From: Bradyrhizobium sp. S69
GTDB taxonomy: Bacteria; Pseudomonadota; Alphaproteobacteria; Rhizobiales; Xanthobacteraceae
Direction: 5' to 3'
DNA: 45,456 nt
Assembly (NCBI RefSeq): GCF_009766005.1
Contig: NZ_LMUK01000041.1
Span: 535,638 to 581,093, forward strand
Shown here piece by piece: positions 18,002-25,124 of this stretch; position 1 is the first letter of the stretch; each line of letters starts with the position of its first letter. Under the pieces are notes generated by a model. It was given only the letters and a program-made list of their open reading frames with translations. It did no database searches and was not told the origin of the DNA. Position numbers and translations under genes: made by a program.

Positions 18002-19042
18002 CTAGCCCTGACCGGGCGACGATGAAAAGCCCTGTGATGATGTCCCGCGCATCCGGTTGCGACCGAGAATGTAGATCGCCGACGTCACCACCAGGAGCGC
18101 GATGCCGATCGTGATCGTCGCGAGACCGATCGGGATCAGCACCAGCGAGACGTTGCGGTCGGGGTTGACGAACCAGTGGTGGATCGAGGTCAGCACAAAG
18201 ACCAGCCCGATGAACCCGGCGCCGCCGCCGACCACGAGCAGCGCCCACATCCGCCGCAACTGGGCCAGCCGCTCGCGCGCGACATCGTTGCGCGGGGCAT
18301 GATGGCGGCCGACGCGCCGTACCAGCCGGATCGCAAATGCGATCGAGCTGAATCCGATCAGGATGCTGGTCGCTCCCAGGATCATTCGGGTGGAGGACGT
18401 AATGTCGGGATTTTGCTGCAGCGTCAGCAGCGGAAAATCGAAAGCCGCGTGCAACCCCAGCGGCGCCAGCAGAACCAGCATCCAGCTCGAGATACGCGCC
18501 CAGTCGCGGTGGAAGCGGTGCGCGCCGAGCGCGGTGCCGGAGCGCGCGATGGCGAGATAGGCGCCGGCGATGATGCCGAGTGCGCCATGAAACGGCACGG
18601 TCAAGACGCTGCGTAACGCCGCCAGCGCCCGCCACATATCGGCATGCTGCACGAGATAAGCGAGGTTTTCATAGGCAGCAAAGCCAAGGCCGGCCGCCGC
18701 GCCATAGACCACGGTGTCCATCGGATCGGCGAAACGACGTCGCCGCGCCGAGATCGCGAAGATGACGAGGATCTTGACGGTCTCCTCCGGCAGCGCGACC
18801 CCCAGCAGGGAATGCAACGCTTGCGCGACCCAGGGATTTTCAGGCGCGGCAAGGATCCGCAGAAACGGTGCGCGCACGACGCCCAGTAGCGAAATGCTCG
18901 CGGCGCCCAGCAGGAAGGCGCTCCAGATTTTGGGAGCCGGCCCCGGCCGTTCGTCGGCCGCGATCACGAGCCAAAGAATCAGCAGCGCGGGGGCGATGGC
19001 CGCGGTGCCGATAACCGTTGGGAGGGATGCAAGGAGGTTCAT
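18002..19042 (-). CDS. PrsW-like intramembrane metalloprotease
   Basis: The 346-aa protein has multiple membrane spans and the PrsW (PF13367) signatures: ALPEETVKIL with the EExxK motif near residue 86, GLGFAAYENLAYL (FxxxEN) and later conserved histidines in VPFHGALG and GLHAAFDFP. PrsW proteases cut membrane-bound anti-sigma factors or related substrates inside the bilayer. No sigma/anti-sigma pair is visible nearby, so its target is unknown. The in-frame GTG at 19045 precedes the ATG at 19042, and neither has a clear Shine-Dalgarno sequence. Confidence 0.87.
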   Translation of the reverse strand: MNLLASLPTVIGTAAIAPALLILWLVIAADERPGPAPKIWSAFLLGAASISLLGVVRAPFLRILAAPENPWVAQALHSLLGVALPEETVKILVIFAISARRRRFADPMDTVVYGAAAGLGFAAYENLAYLVQHADMWRALAALRSVLTVPFHGALGIIAGAYLAIARSGTALGAHRFHRDWARISSWMLVLLAPLGLHAAFDFPLLTLQQNPDITSSTRMILGATSILIGFSSIAFAIRLVRRVGRHHAPRNDVARERLAQLRRMWALLVVGGGAGFIGLVFVLTSIHHWFVNPDRNVSLVLIPIGLATITIGIALLVVTSAIYILGRNRMRGTSSQGFSSSPGQG

Positions 19043-19045
19043 CAC

Positions 19046-19414
19046 GATGGCGGATTGGCCATTTTTCCGTGTTATCGATTGTCCGAAACGTCTTGAAGGG
19101 CGACCGGTGAACGGTCGCTGAATATTTCCTGATTGGCTGCGGCATTCTTAGCAGCCGTGGCAGATAGCCTTTAGCATCCTTGATTTCGCTTCCATAACCG
19201 CGTCCTCCGCGCTGATGGAGTCCGCGTCGTTCCTTCAATACTATTCAGTCCAATCAAAGGGTTTGTCTGATTTCTTAGCCCAAAATGCACGTAATCGCGC
19301 AGCCTGTCCATTGCCGGCTGGGCGATTTTCTCATCCCGCGGATGGCAGGCCGCGCGGCGCGTGCTCGGCCGACGTGATAGGCTCGCGCCAACAGCTCAAG
19401 GGGAGGCGCACCGG
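19046..19414. other. Intergenic region with a hairpin and a possible 15-aa peptide
   Basis: The gap between the PrsW-like and DUF2061-like genes contains the hairpin GCGACCG-GTGAA-CGGTCGC (19100-19118) followed by an AT-rich stretch, and one very short reading frame (19148-19195). No other gene is visible. Confidence 0.5.
19148..19195 (-). CDS. Possible 15-aa peptide
   Basis: The frame reads MEAKSRMLKAICHGC. It is preceded by GGAGG about 9-10 bases before the ATG, which is a good ribosome binding site for such a small frame. The ending ICHGC echoes ICRGC at the end of the 83-aa secreted protein at 16957. It may be a real microprotein or leader, or a chance frame. Confidence 0.3.
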   Translation of the reverse strand: MEAKSRMLKAICHGC

Positions 19415-19633
19415 GTGATTTTAGTCCGCGGAGCAGAGACACATGCGAGGTCGGTCCTGAAGGCCGTGAGCTGGCGGACCCTGGGGACACTGGATACGTT
19501 TGCGATCAGCTGGTTCATGACCGGCAGGGTTGAAGTCGCCGGATCGATCGCCGGGCTCGAGATCATCACCAAGATCGCCTGGTACTATCTGCACGAGCGG
19601 CTGTGGGCGCTGGTCTCCTGGGGCCGTCGCTGA
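19415..19633 (+). CDS. DUF2061-like small membrane protein
   Basis: The 72-aa product contains SVLKAVSWRTLGTLDTF and IAGLEIITKIAWYYLHER, which match the look of DUF2061 membrane proteins: two hydrophobic segments with conserved W-R-T and K-x2-W-Y-x2-H-E-R. The GTG start at 19415 is favoured by GGGGAGG 8 bases upstream. In other bacteria such proteins sit near sulfate-assimilation genes, but no such genes are seen here. Function unknown. Confidence 0.75.
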   Translation: MILVRGAETHARSVLKAVSWRTLGTLDTFAISWFMTGRVEVAGSIAGLEIITKIAWYYLHERLWALVSWGRR

Positions 19634-19812
19634 TCGCAAAGGCTGGCGCGTTCGCCCCGCGGTCTGCCGGCGCGGTTTCACAGGCGCGTGAAGACGTGAA
19701 CCAGCCCCGGCACGCGCATACCCATTTGAGCCCGCCGAGAGTGCAGGGCCGACCCCAGGGTCATCATTTTGAGGGTCGTCATTTTGCCCAGCCGTGAAAT
19801 TGGAGAATGCTC

Positions 19813-20052
19813 ATGAAGAATTTTATGGTCGTTGCCCTTTTCGCCAGCGCCGCCTTGATCGGGATGACCGGAGCGCGGGCCATGCCAGTTGCGCCGCTCG
19901 CGCAGGATCCGAACCCGGCGGTTATCAAGGTTTTCGGCGGCTGCGGTCCTGGCTGGCATCGCGGCCCCTATGGCGGTTGCCGACCGCTGTTCAATTGCCC
20001 TCCGGGATGGCACACGGGACCGTACGGACGGCGCTGCTTCCGCAACTGGTAG
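19813..20052 (+). CDS. Small secreted GCG_CRPN-type protein
   Basis: The 79-aa product has a signal peptide (MKNFMVVALF to GARA) followed by MPVAPLAQ. The mature part is rich in Gly, Cys, Pro and His: GGCGPGWHRGPYGGCRP, then a second GW-H-GPYG unit. This is the layout of the GCG_CRPN small-protein family, which is common in bradyrhizobia and has no known function. The second ATG (19813) is chosen because GGAG lies 7 bases upstream of it; the first ATG is too close. Confidence 0.75.
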   Translation: MKNFMVVALFASAALIGMTGARAMPVAPLAQDPNPAVIKVFGGCGPGWHRGPYGGCRPLFNCPPGWHTGPYGRRCFRNW

Positions 20053-20089
20053 GTAATCTACCGGACGCGTTGACGTTTCCCTGGCGGCG

Positions 20090-20200
20090 TCAGTGACAGC
20101 CGTGACTGCGGTAACACCCGTGAGGGCCGGCGCCGGCTGGACGCATGCCTACGCACAACACGGACATCGCAACGGCTAGCGCGGCGATAAATTGTCGCAT
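20090..20200 (-). CDS. 36-aa secreted Gly/His/Cys peptide
   Basis: The frame begins MRQFIAALAVAMSVLCVG and ends in AGPHGCYRSHGCH. It therefore has a signal-peptide-like N-terminus and a very short mature part with two Cys and three His. AAAGGA lies 8 bases upstream of the ATG. It is convergent with the GCG_CRPN-type gene, whose mature part has a similar composition. If expressed, it is one of the smallest secreted products here. Function unknown. Confidence 0.5.
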   Translation of the reverse strand: MRQFIAALAVAMSVLCVGMRPAGAGPHGCYRSHGCH

Positions 20201-20304
20201 CGGAACGGTCCTTTGATCGGGCTCGCTGTTAAGGAACGGACCAGGTCGTCAACCGGTTTCATTCCACACGTTAAATTGTGGGAATCTCCGATGGTGATAA
20301 CTTT

Positions 20305-20399
20305 TCGTTAACCGTGCAGGGTCACCTTCCGGATGACCTTCGGGTCGTCAGTGAGCCACATAGAAGCCGTCGCTGACTCAACCCAGCGGCGGCTTTTTT
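20305..20399 (+). ncRNA. Candidate small RNA
   Basis: This non-coding stretch contains two nested hairpins (GGTCA...TGACC; GATGACC-TTCG-GGTCGTC) and ends in a strong intrinsic terminator. TTGTGG (20276-20281) and TAACTT (20298-20303), 16 bases apart, could be the promoter. No reading frame with a ribosome binding site is present. It could instead be the distant 3' end of the upstream small-protein transcript. Confidence 0.4.
20365..20399 (+). terminator. Rho-independent terminator
   Basis: AGCCGTCGCTG and CAGCGGCGGCT pair over 11 bases with a single G-U, around an 8-base loop, followed directly by TTTTTT. Confidence 0.85.
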
Positions 20400-20501
20400 G
20401 CCCGTTTGGGCGATTAACTGCCGCCTTGATTATTGCCAATTGAAACTTGTTTTGGACACCGGTCGTAACTATCTCGAAGGCCAAGCAAGAACGAGAGCGA
20501 A

Positions 20502-20741
20502 GTGCATATCCAAGTGAAGACTCAACTACAGAATCAACTACAGACCGCCGGAAGAGACCTCCCCAGGGCCTTTGTGCCAGCCACAGTCGCGGGCATCATT
20601 GCGGCCATCGGAATGGCAGGATTCTTTTTTATCGCGTTCGGCCCGGGTAACAACCTCGAAGGCCACGGCGACGGAATGCGATCGGTCGCGGTCGTCTATA
20701 GCGCTGGCGCAACCATCACGCCCACCGCGCCGTCGAGGTAA
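20502..20741 (+). CDS. Small single-span membrane protein
   Basis: The 79-aa product has a polar, Gln-rich N-terminus (VKTQLQNQLQTAGRD), one hydrophobic segment (about residues 27-48, VAGIIAAIGMAGFFFIAF) and a Gly- and Thr-rich tail. The start is GTG, with GAGAG four bases upstream, which is a close spacing. I do not recognise a family. It lies just upstream of ssrA. Confidence 0.55.
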   Translation: MHIQVKTQLQNQLQTAGRDLPRAFVPATVAGIIAAIGMAGFFFIAFGPGNNLEGHGDGMRSVAVVYSAGATITPTAPSR

Positions 20742-20879
20742 TTTTCCAATCGTCCGCTCTTAGGATTCGGCGGCTTCAGATATCAGAAAAAGTGGATAGC
20801 GGAACCACCGGCCATGCCGGCGGATAGGGCTCGCCTTTTTGTCTGGTTATGCCGCCGAACAATGCTATGATGGCTTCGT

Positions 20880-21192
20880 CGCAAGACGATGGCGCTGAAC
20901 CTTATAGCGGACTGCGGGCAGACCCGGGGGCAGTACCCGGCGCCTCCACCTTAGAAGCCCGAGCTTGAAGGTCTCATTTCGGTGAGATTGATGTTGCCGC
21001 AAGGCAGATTCGAAAGCTTCTAAGGCGGGGGCGAAATAGGATCGATGGTCGCGAAGAAGCTGTGAATTGTGCTCGGCATGATACCGCCGTTATCGGGTCA
21101 AAAACCTAAATGCAAACGATAACGTTGCATTGAACGAAGTGCGCCTCGCGGCGTAACCGTTCGGGGTAGGTCCACCTAGCAACAGAACGGCC
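20880..21192 (+). ncRNA. ssrA: Transfer-messenger RNA, permuted two-piece alphaproteobacterial type
   Basis: tmRNA frees stalled ribosomes and tags the nascent protein for proteolysis. The gene is permuted. The acceptor piece (to 20950) ends CCCGGCGCCTCCACC with a T-arm-like CCCGGGGGCAGTACCCGG. An excised loop follows, closed by TTAGAAGC/GCTTCTAA. The coding piece begins at 21027 with GGGGGCGAAATAGGATCGAT, whose GGGGGCG pairs with CGCCTCC. The tag frame at 21112-21156 encodes ANDNVALNEVRLAA and then TAA; ANDN and the terminal LAA are typical. The exact 5' end of the acceptor piece is approximate. Confidence 0.92.
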
Positions 21193-21195
21193 ATT

Positions 21196-21233
21196 GCCGC
21201 GTCGTCCTTCACCGGACGGCGCGGCTTTTATTT
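21196..21233 (+). terminator. Intrinsic terminator of ssrA
   Basis: GCCGCGTCGTCC pairs with GGACGGCGCGGC (12 pairs including one G-U) around TTCACC, followed by TTTTATTT. It lies directly after the tmRNA coding piece. Confidence 0.9.
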
Positions 21234-21433
21234 GCGGGTTTGATTTTCAACGTGGTCGATTCGTGATCGCGCCCGGTGTTCCCGGTGTTGTTATTTGGAA
21301 ACAGAACGCACGTAATCATTGAAGAAAATCTCGAACGTCACGCCAAATCTTGCACGCCACAATCGCGCCGCAGGAAAATCCAATTCACAAATCTAGTCTG
21401 TGTCACTTCGACGCAAGACAGGGGGGACGCTGG

Positions 21434-21670
21434 ATGCGCCGCGACGATCAACCGATCGAGAATGATCAGGATATCACCGGCTTTACTTTCCATTTTCAAA
21501 TTTCGAACGGAGGCGTCAGGCAAGCGTGCAGCGTCAAGGTGCAGGCGCCCAGCATGCAGGACGCGACGGCGTTCTTTCGGCAGAACTGGCCAACGATCGA
21601 GACGATGGCGCGCGAGGGTCTTGCAGGCGGATCCGACGAGGGCGGCAGGATCAGATTGGTGATGCCGTGA
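21434..21670 (+). CDS. Hypothetical protein, 78 aa
   Basis: The product starts MRRDDQPIEND and reads as a compact soluble domain (FTFHFQISNGGVRQACSVKV, then DATAFFRQNWPTIETMA). A G-rich stretch precedes the ATG. I do not recognise the family. It is convergent with the 40-aa gene at 21689-21811. Confidence 0.6.
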   Translation: MRRDDQPIENDQDITGFTFHFQISNGGVRQACSVKVQAPSMQDATAFFRQNWPTIETMAREGLAGGSDEGGRIRLVMP

Positions 21671-21688
21671 TGCCGGCCGCGTCTGAAG

Positions 21689-21811
21689 CTACGTCGCTTT
21701 GGGCGGATTGATCGGGACGTGCCGAGCGGTGCTTACAACGCGCGGAGCGCCATCGGGATAAGTGTTGCTTCGGATCGTCTCAAGGAAAAGGAAAAACTTC
21801 TCGGCAAGCAT
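21689..21811 (-). CDS. 40-aa conserved-looking small protein behind a CRP-type operator
   Basis: The frame starts MLAEKFFLFLETIRSN and ends HVPINPPKAT. Similar short proteins are, from memory, common in bradyrhizobia. GGGAG lies 8 bases before the ATG. A perfect CRP-type palindrome is centred 67.5 bases upstream, and a candidate -10 box sits between the two. The peptide has an amphipathic N-terminal helix and no signal peptide. Its role is unknown; cAMP- or CRP/FNR-family control is inferred from the site. Confidence 0.65.
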   Translation of the reverse strand: MLAEKFFLFLETIRSNTYPDGAPRVVSTARHVPINPPKAT

Positions 21812-21843
21812 GGAGGTTCTCCCGTCACAAAAATGCCATCCGC

Positions 21844-21886
21844 AAGCTACGCCGCTTGATTGTGAGGCCTTGTGATCCGGATCACA
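21844..21886 (-). promoter_or_regulatory. Predicted class II CRP-dependent promoter
   Basis: TGTGATCCGGATCACA (21871-21886) is a perfect palindrome and matches the CRP consensus TGTGA-N6-TCACA exactly. On the minus strand a candidate -10 box TAGCTT occupies 21849-21844. A start site 7 bases beyond it (about 21837) puts the palindrome centre at -41.5, the classic activating position. Confidence 0.65.
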
Positions 21887-22057
21887 TTTCGAGTGCCGTA
21901 TTTTGACAGCGTTAAGAAAGAACGACCGCCCGGATTTGGGGTGGTGCGAGCGCTTCGGTGGCCAACCAGCTGAACAGCTTCGCAACCAGTTCGCGGCCCG
22001 ACCCACACGCCAAGCTGTCTCGCTGCGGCGGGCTGTGTCGAAGACGATGTCTCTAAA

Positions 22058-22153
22058 TTAGTTGAAAGCGAAAGCGACCAGGCCAGAGCAAAGCAGGACA
22101 AAACCTGCAACGGTCACAGCGAGGAAGCTTTTCGAAGCGAATTCATCCCGCAT
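22058..22153 (-). CDS. 31-aa membrane peptide
   Basis: The frame begins MRDEFASKSFLAVTVAGFVL and has one hydrophobic span over residues 9-29. AGGTGG lies about 6 bases upstream of the ATG. It is a typical single-span small membrane protein. It could be a real gene in a region rich in such peptides, but nothing indicates its function. Confidence 0.5.
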   Translation of the reverse strand: MRDEFASKSFLAVTVAGFVLLCSGLVAFAFN

Positions 22154-22339
22154 GGTACACCACCTGTCATGTGCCCCGGTTCGAAGAGAACGACTGCCCT
22201 GTTGCACAGTCAAAGAGTATCCGCCCGGATTCCTGATTTCGCGGCGCGCTGATACTTTGGCGCAACACCACGCGCACAGCGCGGCATGATGCAATCTAAG
22301 GCAGTAGTTGCGGGATTGGAGCTAAGCCATTGAAATATA

Positions 22340-22414
22340 TGGCGCTCCCTAGCGGAATCGAACCGCTCTCTCCACCGTGAAAGGGTGGCGTCCTAACCGA
22401 TAGACGAAGGGAGC
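22340..22414 (-). tRNA. tRNA-Glu (TTC)
   Basis: On the minus strand GCTCCCT pairs with AGGGAGC, and the 3' end reads G-CCA, encoded in the DNA. The anticodon loop is CTTTCAC (anticodon TTC) and the T-loop is GTTCGATTC. The length is 75 bases. A perfect palindrome CGACCATATGGTCG (22435-22448) lies just upstream. The rest of the 330 bases to the next gene holds nothing recognisable. Confidence 0.96.
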
Positions 22415-22743
22415 GAAACCTGAAGGCCCCGCCACGACCATATGGTCGCGGCATTGCCGTTTCGCCAGTTAAACCAAATACATACCGGCAAATCAACGCG
22501 TTGATGTCTGCGCAGGTGCCCGTGCCGCCTCCCATACCCTTGATTCCGGGTCCGAGCGACAGCGGGCGAACGTATAGTGGCGTTTGGGCGGCCGGGCAAG
22601 TCACTGGCGGTGGGGTTTTGGCAGCTCATTTTAGACGTCGCCAAGCGTCCGATACCTCCGGGATACCTCGGGGATTCCTGCCCGGAAGCAACGGTTTCTA
22701 AAGCCCGGGGGCATTAAGCTGGCGGCCAACAGGAGTAGCCAAA

Positions 22744-23001
22744 ATGGCCGGAGCCACCAAGAAGCGAGAGGTCCGGAGATCGCTGCGCCAATCCGCATGG
22801 ATCACCCTCGACGGCGGCTTTGCGGTTCGCCCGTGCGTGGTGCAGGACATCTCGACCGCAGGCGCCAAGATCACGATGGACGATCAGAGCGTCTCGTCGG
22901 ACCGATTGCGGCTGGCGTTTGCGCGCGATGCCCGAACCGGGCGCAACTGCCAGGTGGTCTGGCGCCGCGGCAAATCGCTGGGCGTCAAATTCGTCCGCTA
23001 G
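22744..23001 (+). CDS. PilZ domain protein
   Basis: The 85-aa protein is a stand-alone PilZ domain that may bind cyclic di-GMP. It has the basic N-terminal motif RRSLR and the DISTAGAKI motif (D-x-S-x2-G), followed by beta strands ending WRRGKSLGVKFV. Such proteins act as adaptors controlling motility or polysaccharide production. AGGAG lies about 8 bases before the ATG. It is a single gene, followed by a dispersed repeat. Confidence 0.88.
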   Translation: MAGATKKREVRRSLRQSAWITLDGGFAVRPCVVQDISTAGAKITMDDQSVSSDRLRLAFARDARTGRNCQVVWRRGKSLGVKFVR

Positions 23002-23015
23002 CGCGGGATGATTTA

Positions 23016-23093
23016 TTTGAGCATGATCTCCGGGCAAACGCTTCGCGTTTGTCCCGAGGGAAAACCGGTACCCACTTTTCCGGATCATGCTGT
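23016..23093. repeat. RIME-like intergenic repeat, copy 2 (inverted)
   Basis: The reverse complement matches 17211-17287 with only a few differences (for example GGGTACCGG for GGAAACCGG). It retains the AAACGCTTCGCGTTTG palindrome and terminal GATCATGC. Confidence 0.8.
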
Positions 23094-23127
23094 AGCCAAT
23101 CGAGGCCGCGCGCGATAAAAAAGCGCG

Positions 23128-23370
23128 ATGCGAAGCATCTTCCTCGTGATCGTCATTGCGATGCTGCCGGCCACGATCGCCGCGGCGGACCCGCCCGGCG
23201 CTGTGAAGCTGGAAAAAGCATTGCCCCCGACCAGGCTGCTGCCGGTGAAGGGCGCTAACACCGGCGACAGCTGCGCGGCCTATGGCCCAGGCTTTGCGAA
23301 GCTGGCCGGCACCGACACCTGTGTAAAGGTCGGCGGCGCCGTCAGCGTCGAAGTCGGCGGTTCGCGTTGA
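23128..23370 (+). CDS. Small secreted porin-like fragment protein
   Basis: The 80-aa product has a signal peptide (residues 1-20, ending TIAAA). The rest is polar and includes SCAAYGPGFAKLAGTDTCVK, then VGGAVSVEVGG. This C-AYG-GF---GTDTC-K-GG pattern resembles the N-terminal part of rhizobial Porin_2 porins, but the barrel is missing. It may be a free-standing small periplasmic protein or a shortened porin derivative. The ribosome binding site is weak. Confidence 0.6.
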   Translation: MRSIFLVIVIAMLPATIAAADPPGAVKLEKALPPTRLLPVKGANTGDSCAAYGPGFAKLAGTDTCVKVGGAVSVEVGGSR

Positions 23371-23410
23371 TGGCGTGGGCGGCCGCGATCGCGTCAGGTT
23401 CGCGCTGCGG

Positions 23411-24055
23411 TCATGACATCGGCGGCGCCACGAATTGCTGAAATCCGGGGCGCTCCGAGATCTCCGCGAACCAGCGGTCGAGATGCGCCAGCTTTGGCTT
23501 GCTGACACCTTCGAACCCGAGCCAGCGCCTCGCAAAGGCGCCGACCGCAATATCTGCCAAGGTGAAGGTGTCGCCCTCGAAGAAGCGATGGGTTGCCAGC
23601 CGCTCGTCGGCGATCAGCCACACCTTGGCCTCGGCATCGACGTCCTTCTGGATCGCCACCATGTCGCGTTGTCCGGCCGACGGACGCACCAGCCCCCAGA
23701 ACACCGGACGATCGACCGGCTGTAGCGTCGAGAGTGTCCAGTCCAGCCAGCGGTCGACGCCGGCGCGCAGCTTGGGCGCTTGCGGATAAAGCGGCGATTC
23801 CGGCCGATAGCCGATCGCCAGATATCGCATCACCGAATTGGATTCCCAGAGCACGTAATCGCCGTCGACCAGCGTCGGCACCCGCGCATTCGGATTCATC
23901 GTGAGGTAGTCGGGCTCGGTGTTGCGGCCGAACGCCATGCCGGCGTCGATCCGCTCGTAGGCCAGATCGAGCTCCGCCAGGCACCACAGCACTTTTTGTA
24001 CGTTGACCGAGTTGGCCCGGCCCCAGATTTTGAGTTGTCTCTTGTTGTCGCCCAC
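23411..24055 (-). CDS. Glutathione S-transferase family protein
   Basis: The 214-aa protein has the two-domain GST fold. The N-terminal thioredoxin-like part has RVPTLVDGDYVLWESNSVMRYL, with the cis-Pro and the ES motif that bind glutathione. The C-terminal helical part has FTLADIAVGAFARRWL. It probably conjugates glutathione to electrophiles; the substrate is unknown. The start is GTG with GGGAG 9 bases upstream. Glyoxalase I, another glutathione-linked enzyme, lies nearby on the same strand. Confidence 0.92.
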   Translation of the reverse strand: MGDNKRQLKIWGRANSVNVQKVLWCLAELDLAYERIDAGMAFGRNTEPDYLTMNPNARVPTLVDGDYVLWESNSVMRYLAIGYRPESPLYPQAPKLRAGVDRWLDWTLSTLQPVDRPVFWGLVRPSAGQRDMVAIQKDVDAEAKVWLIADERLATHRFFEGDTFTLADIAVGAFARRWLGFEGVSKPKLAHLDRWFAEISERPGFQQFVAPPMS

Positions 24056-24225
24056 GCGTTTTCTCTCCCGCTAATCCGCTTCCCGCGCTTGATAGCGGAA
24101 GTCCGGCGAAAAAGCGCGGACCGCGGCGGGATTCGATGCAAGATTTGATCGTTGCCATCAAAAAAATCAGGCCCCGCCAAACCATGACGGAGCCTGAGAT
24201 TCGAGAACGCCTGATGTCGCAGCGG

Positions 24226-24306
24226 TCAGTGGCCGAAGAACAACCACAGCAGAATAATCACCGGAATCGGTACGCCGATCAGCCAGAGCAAAATTCCTTT
24301 TCCCAT
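24226..24306 (-). CDS. 26-aa hydrophobic membrane peptide
   Basis: The frame starts MGKGILLWLIGVPIP and ends LLWLFFGH. It is almost entirely one transmembrane segment. GGAGG lies 5 bases before the ATG, the best ribosome binding site in this part of the window. Peptides of this kind (one span, terminal Gly-His) occur across proteobacteria without a known function. Confidence 0.7.
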   Translation of the reverse strand: MGKGILLWLIGVPIPVIILLWLFFGH

Positions 24307-24385
24307 GTTCGCCTCCTTGATTTCCTCAGTCGGAGAGAGAACGTGCGGAGGGGAAAAGGGTTCCTGCCAGCTAAGTAGAATGACC

Positions 24386-24838
24386 TCACCAATGTCCGGT
24401 GTTCGGCATCGAGGTCCACGGTTCGGCCGGCGCCTTTGCTTCGCCCTTCTGCAACAGCTCGATCGAATGCAGATCCGGCGAGCGGACGAACGCCATCTGG
24501 CCGTCGCGCGGCGGACGGTTGATGGTGACGCCGAGTTTCATCAGGTGATCGCAGGTCGCGTAGATGTCGTCGACCTCGTAGGCGAGGTGGCCGAAATAGC
24601 GATCTTCGCCGTATTTTTCCTCGTCCCAGTTATAGGTGAGTTCGACCAGCGGCGCGCCGCGCGTCTTGGGCGTATCTTTCAGGAGATGCTCGTCCTCGGC
24701 CGCGCACAAGAACACCAGGGTGAACTTTGCCTTGTCGTTGTCGATGCGCCGGACCTCCTTCAGCCCCAGCGCATCGGAATAGAATTTCAGCGCGGCATCG
24801 AGGTTGCGGACGCGCAGCATGGTGTGGAGATAACGCAT
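24386..24838 (-). CDS. gloA: Lactoylglutathione lyase (glyoxalase I)
   Basis: GloA converts the methylglyoxal-glutathione hemithioacetal to S-lactoylglutathione. The 150-aa protein begins MRYLHTMLRVRNLDAAL, as the family does. It has the metal ligands expected of glyoxalase I: His5, the Glu in VELTYNW, the His in YFGHLAYEV and the Glu in HSIELL. The start at 24838 gives the standard N-terminus and has GGGAG upstream. It is a single gene near a GST. Confidence 0.9.
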   Translation of the reverse strand: MRYLHTMLRVRNLDAALKFYSDALGLKEVRRIDNDKAKFTLVFLCAAEDEHLLKDTPKTRGAPLVELTYNWDEEKYGEDRYFGHLAYEVDDIYATCDHLMKLGVTINRPPRDGQMAFVRSPDLHSIELLQKGEAKAPAEPWTSMPNTGHW

Positions 24839-25124
24839 GTTTCTTGCTCCCTTGAACATTTGCAGATTTGGCGGCGGGTAAATCGGGGCAACCAATAGCA
24901 GTAAAACGCGGTGGAGGGCAGGGCGTTGCGTACGGATTGCGCGCGGGCAAATGGTCTCTCACGCAGGTTTGTTTGCGGCTCTTTTCGAAGCGGTCTGCCG
25001 GGCACGCCGTTGCGCCGACGGCGACTACAGGGCTTTCTGGCCGGGTTCACGCATTGCGGCTTTGACCTTCGCGGTGGCGCGGGCTAGGTCATCAAGAGAT
25101 GCGAAATAAAGCCAGGAAACGATG

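Noticed and set aside
22714..23550. 278-codon open frame on the minus strand across pilZ and the RIME-like repeat
   Set aside because: It runs through an intergenic repeat and opposite two supported plus-strand genes.
24148..24170. TTGAT...ATCAA resembling an FNR/FixK box
   Set aside because: The spacer is 7 bases rather than the required 4, and no suitably placed gene follows.
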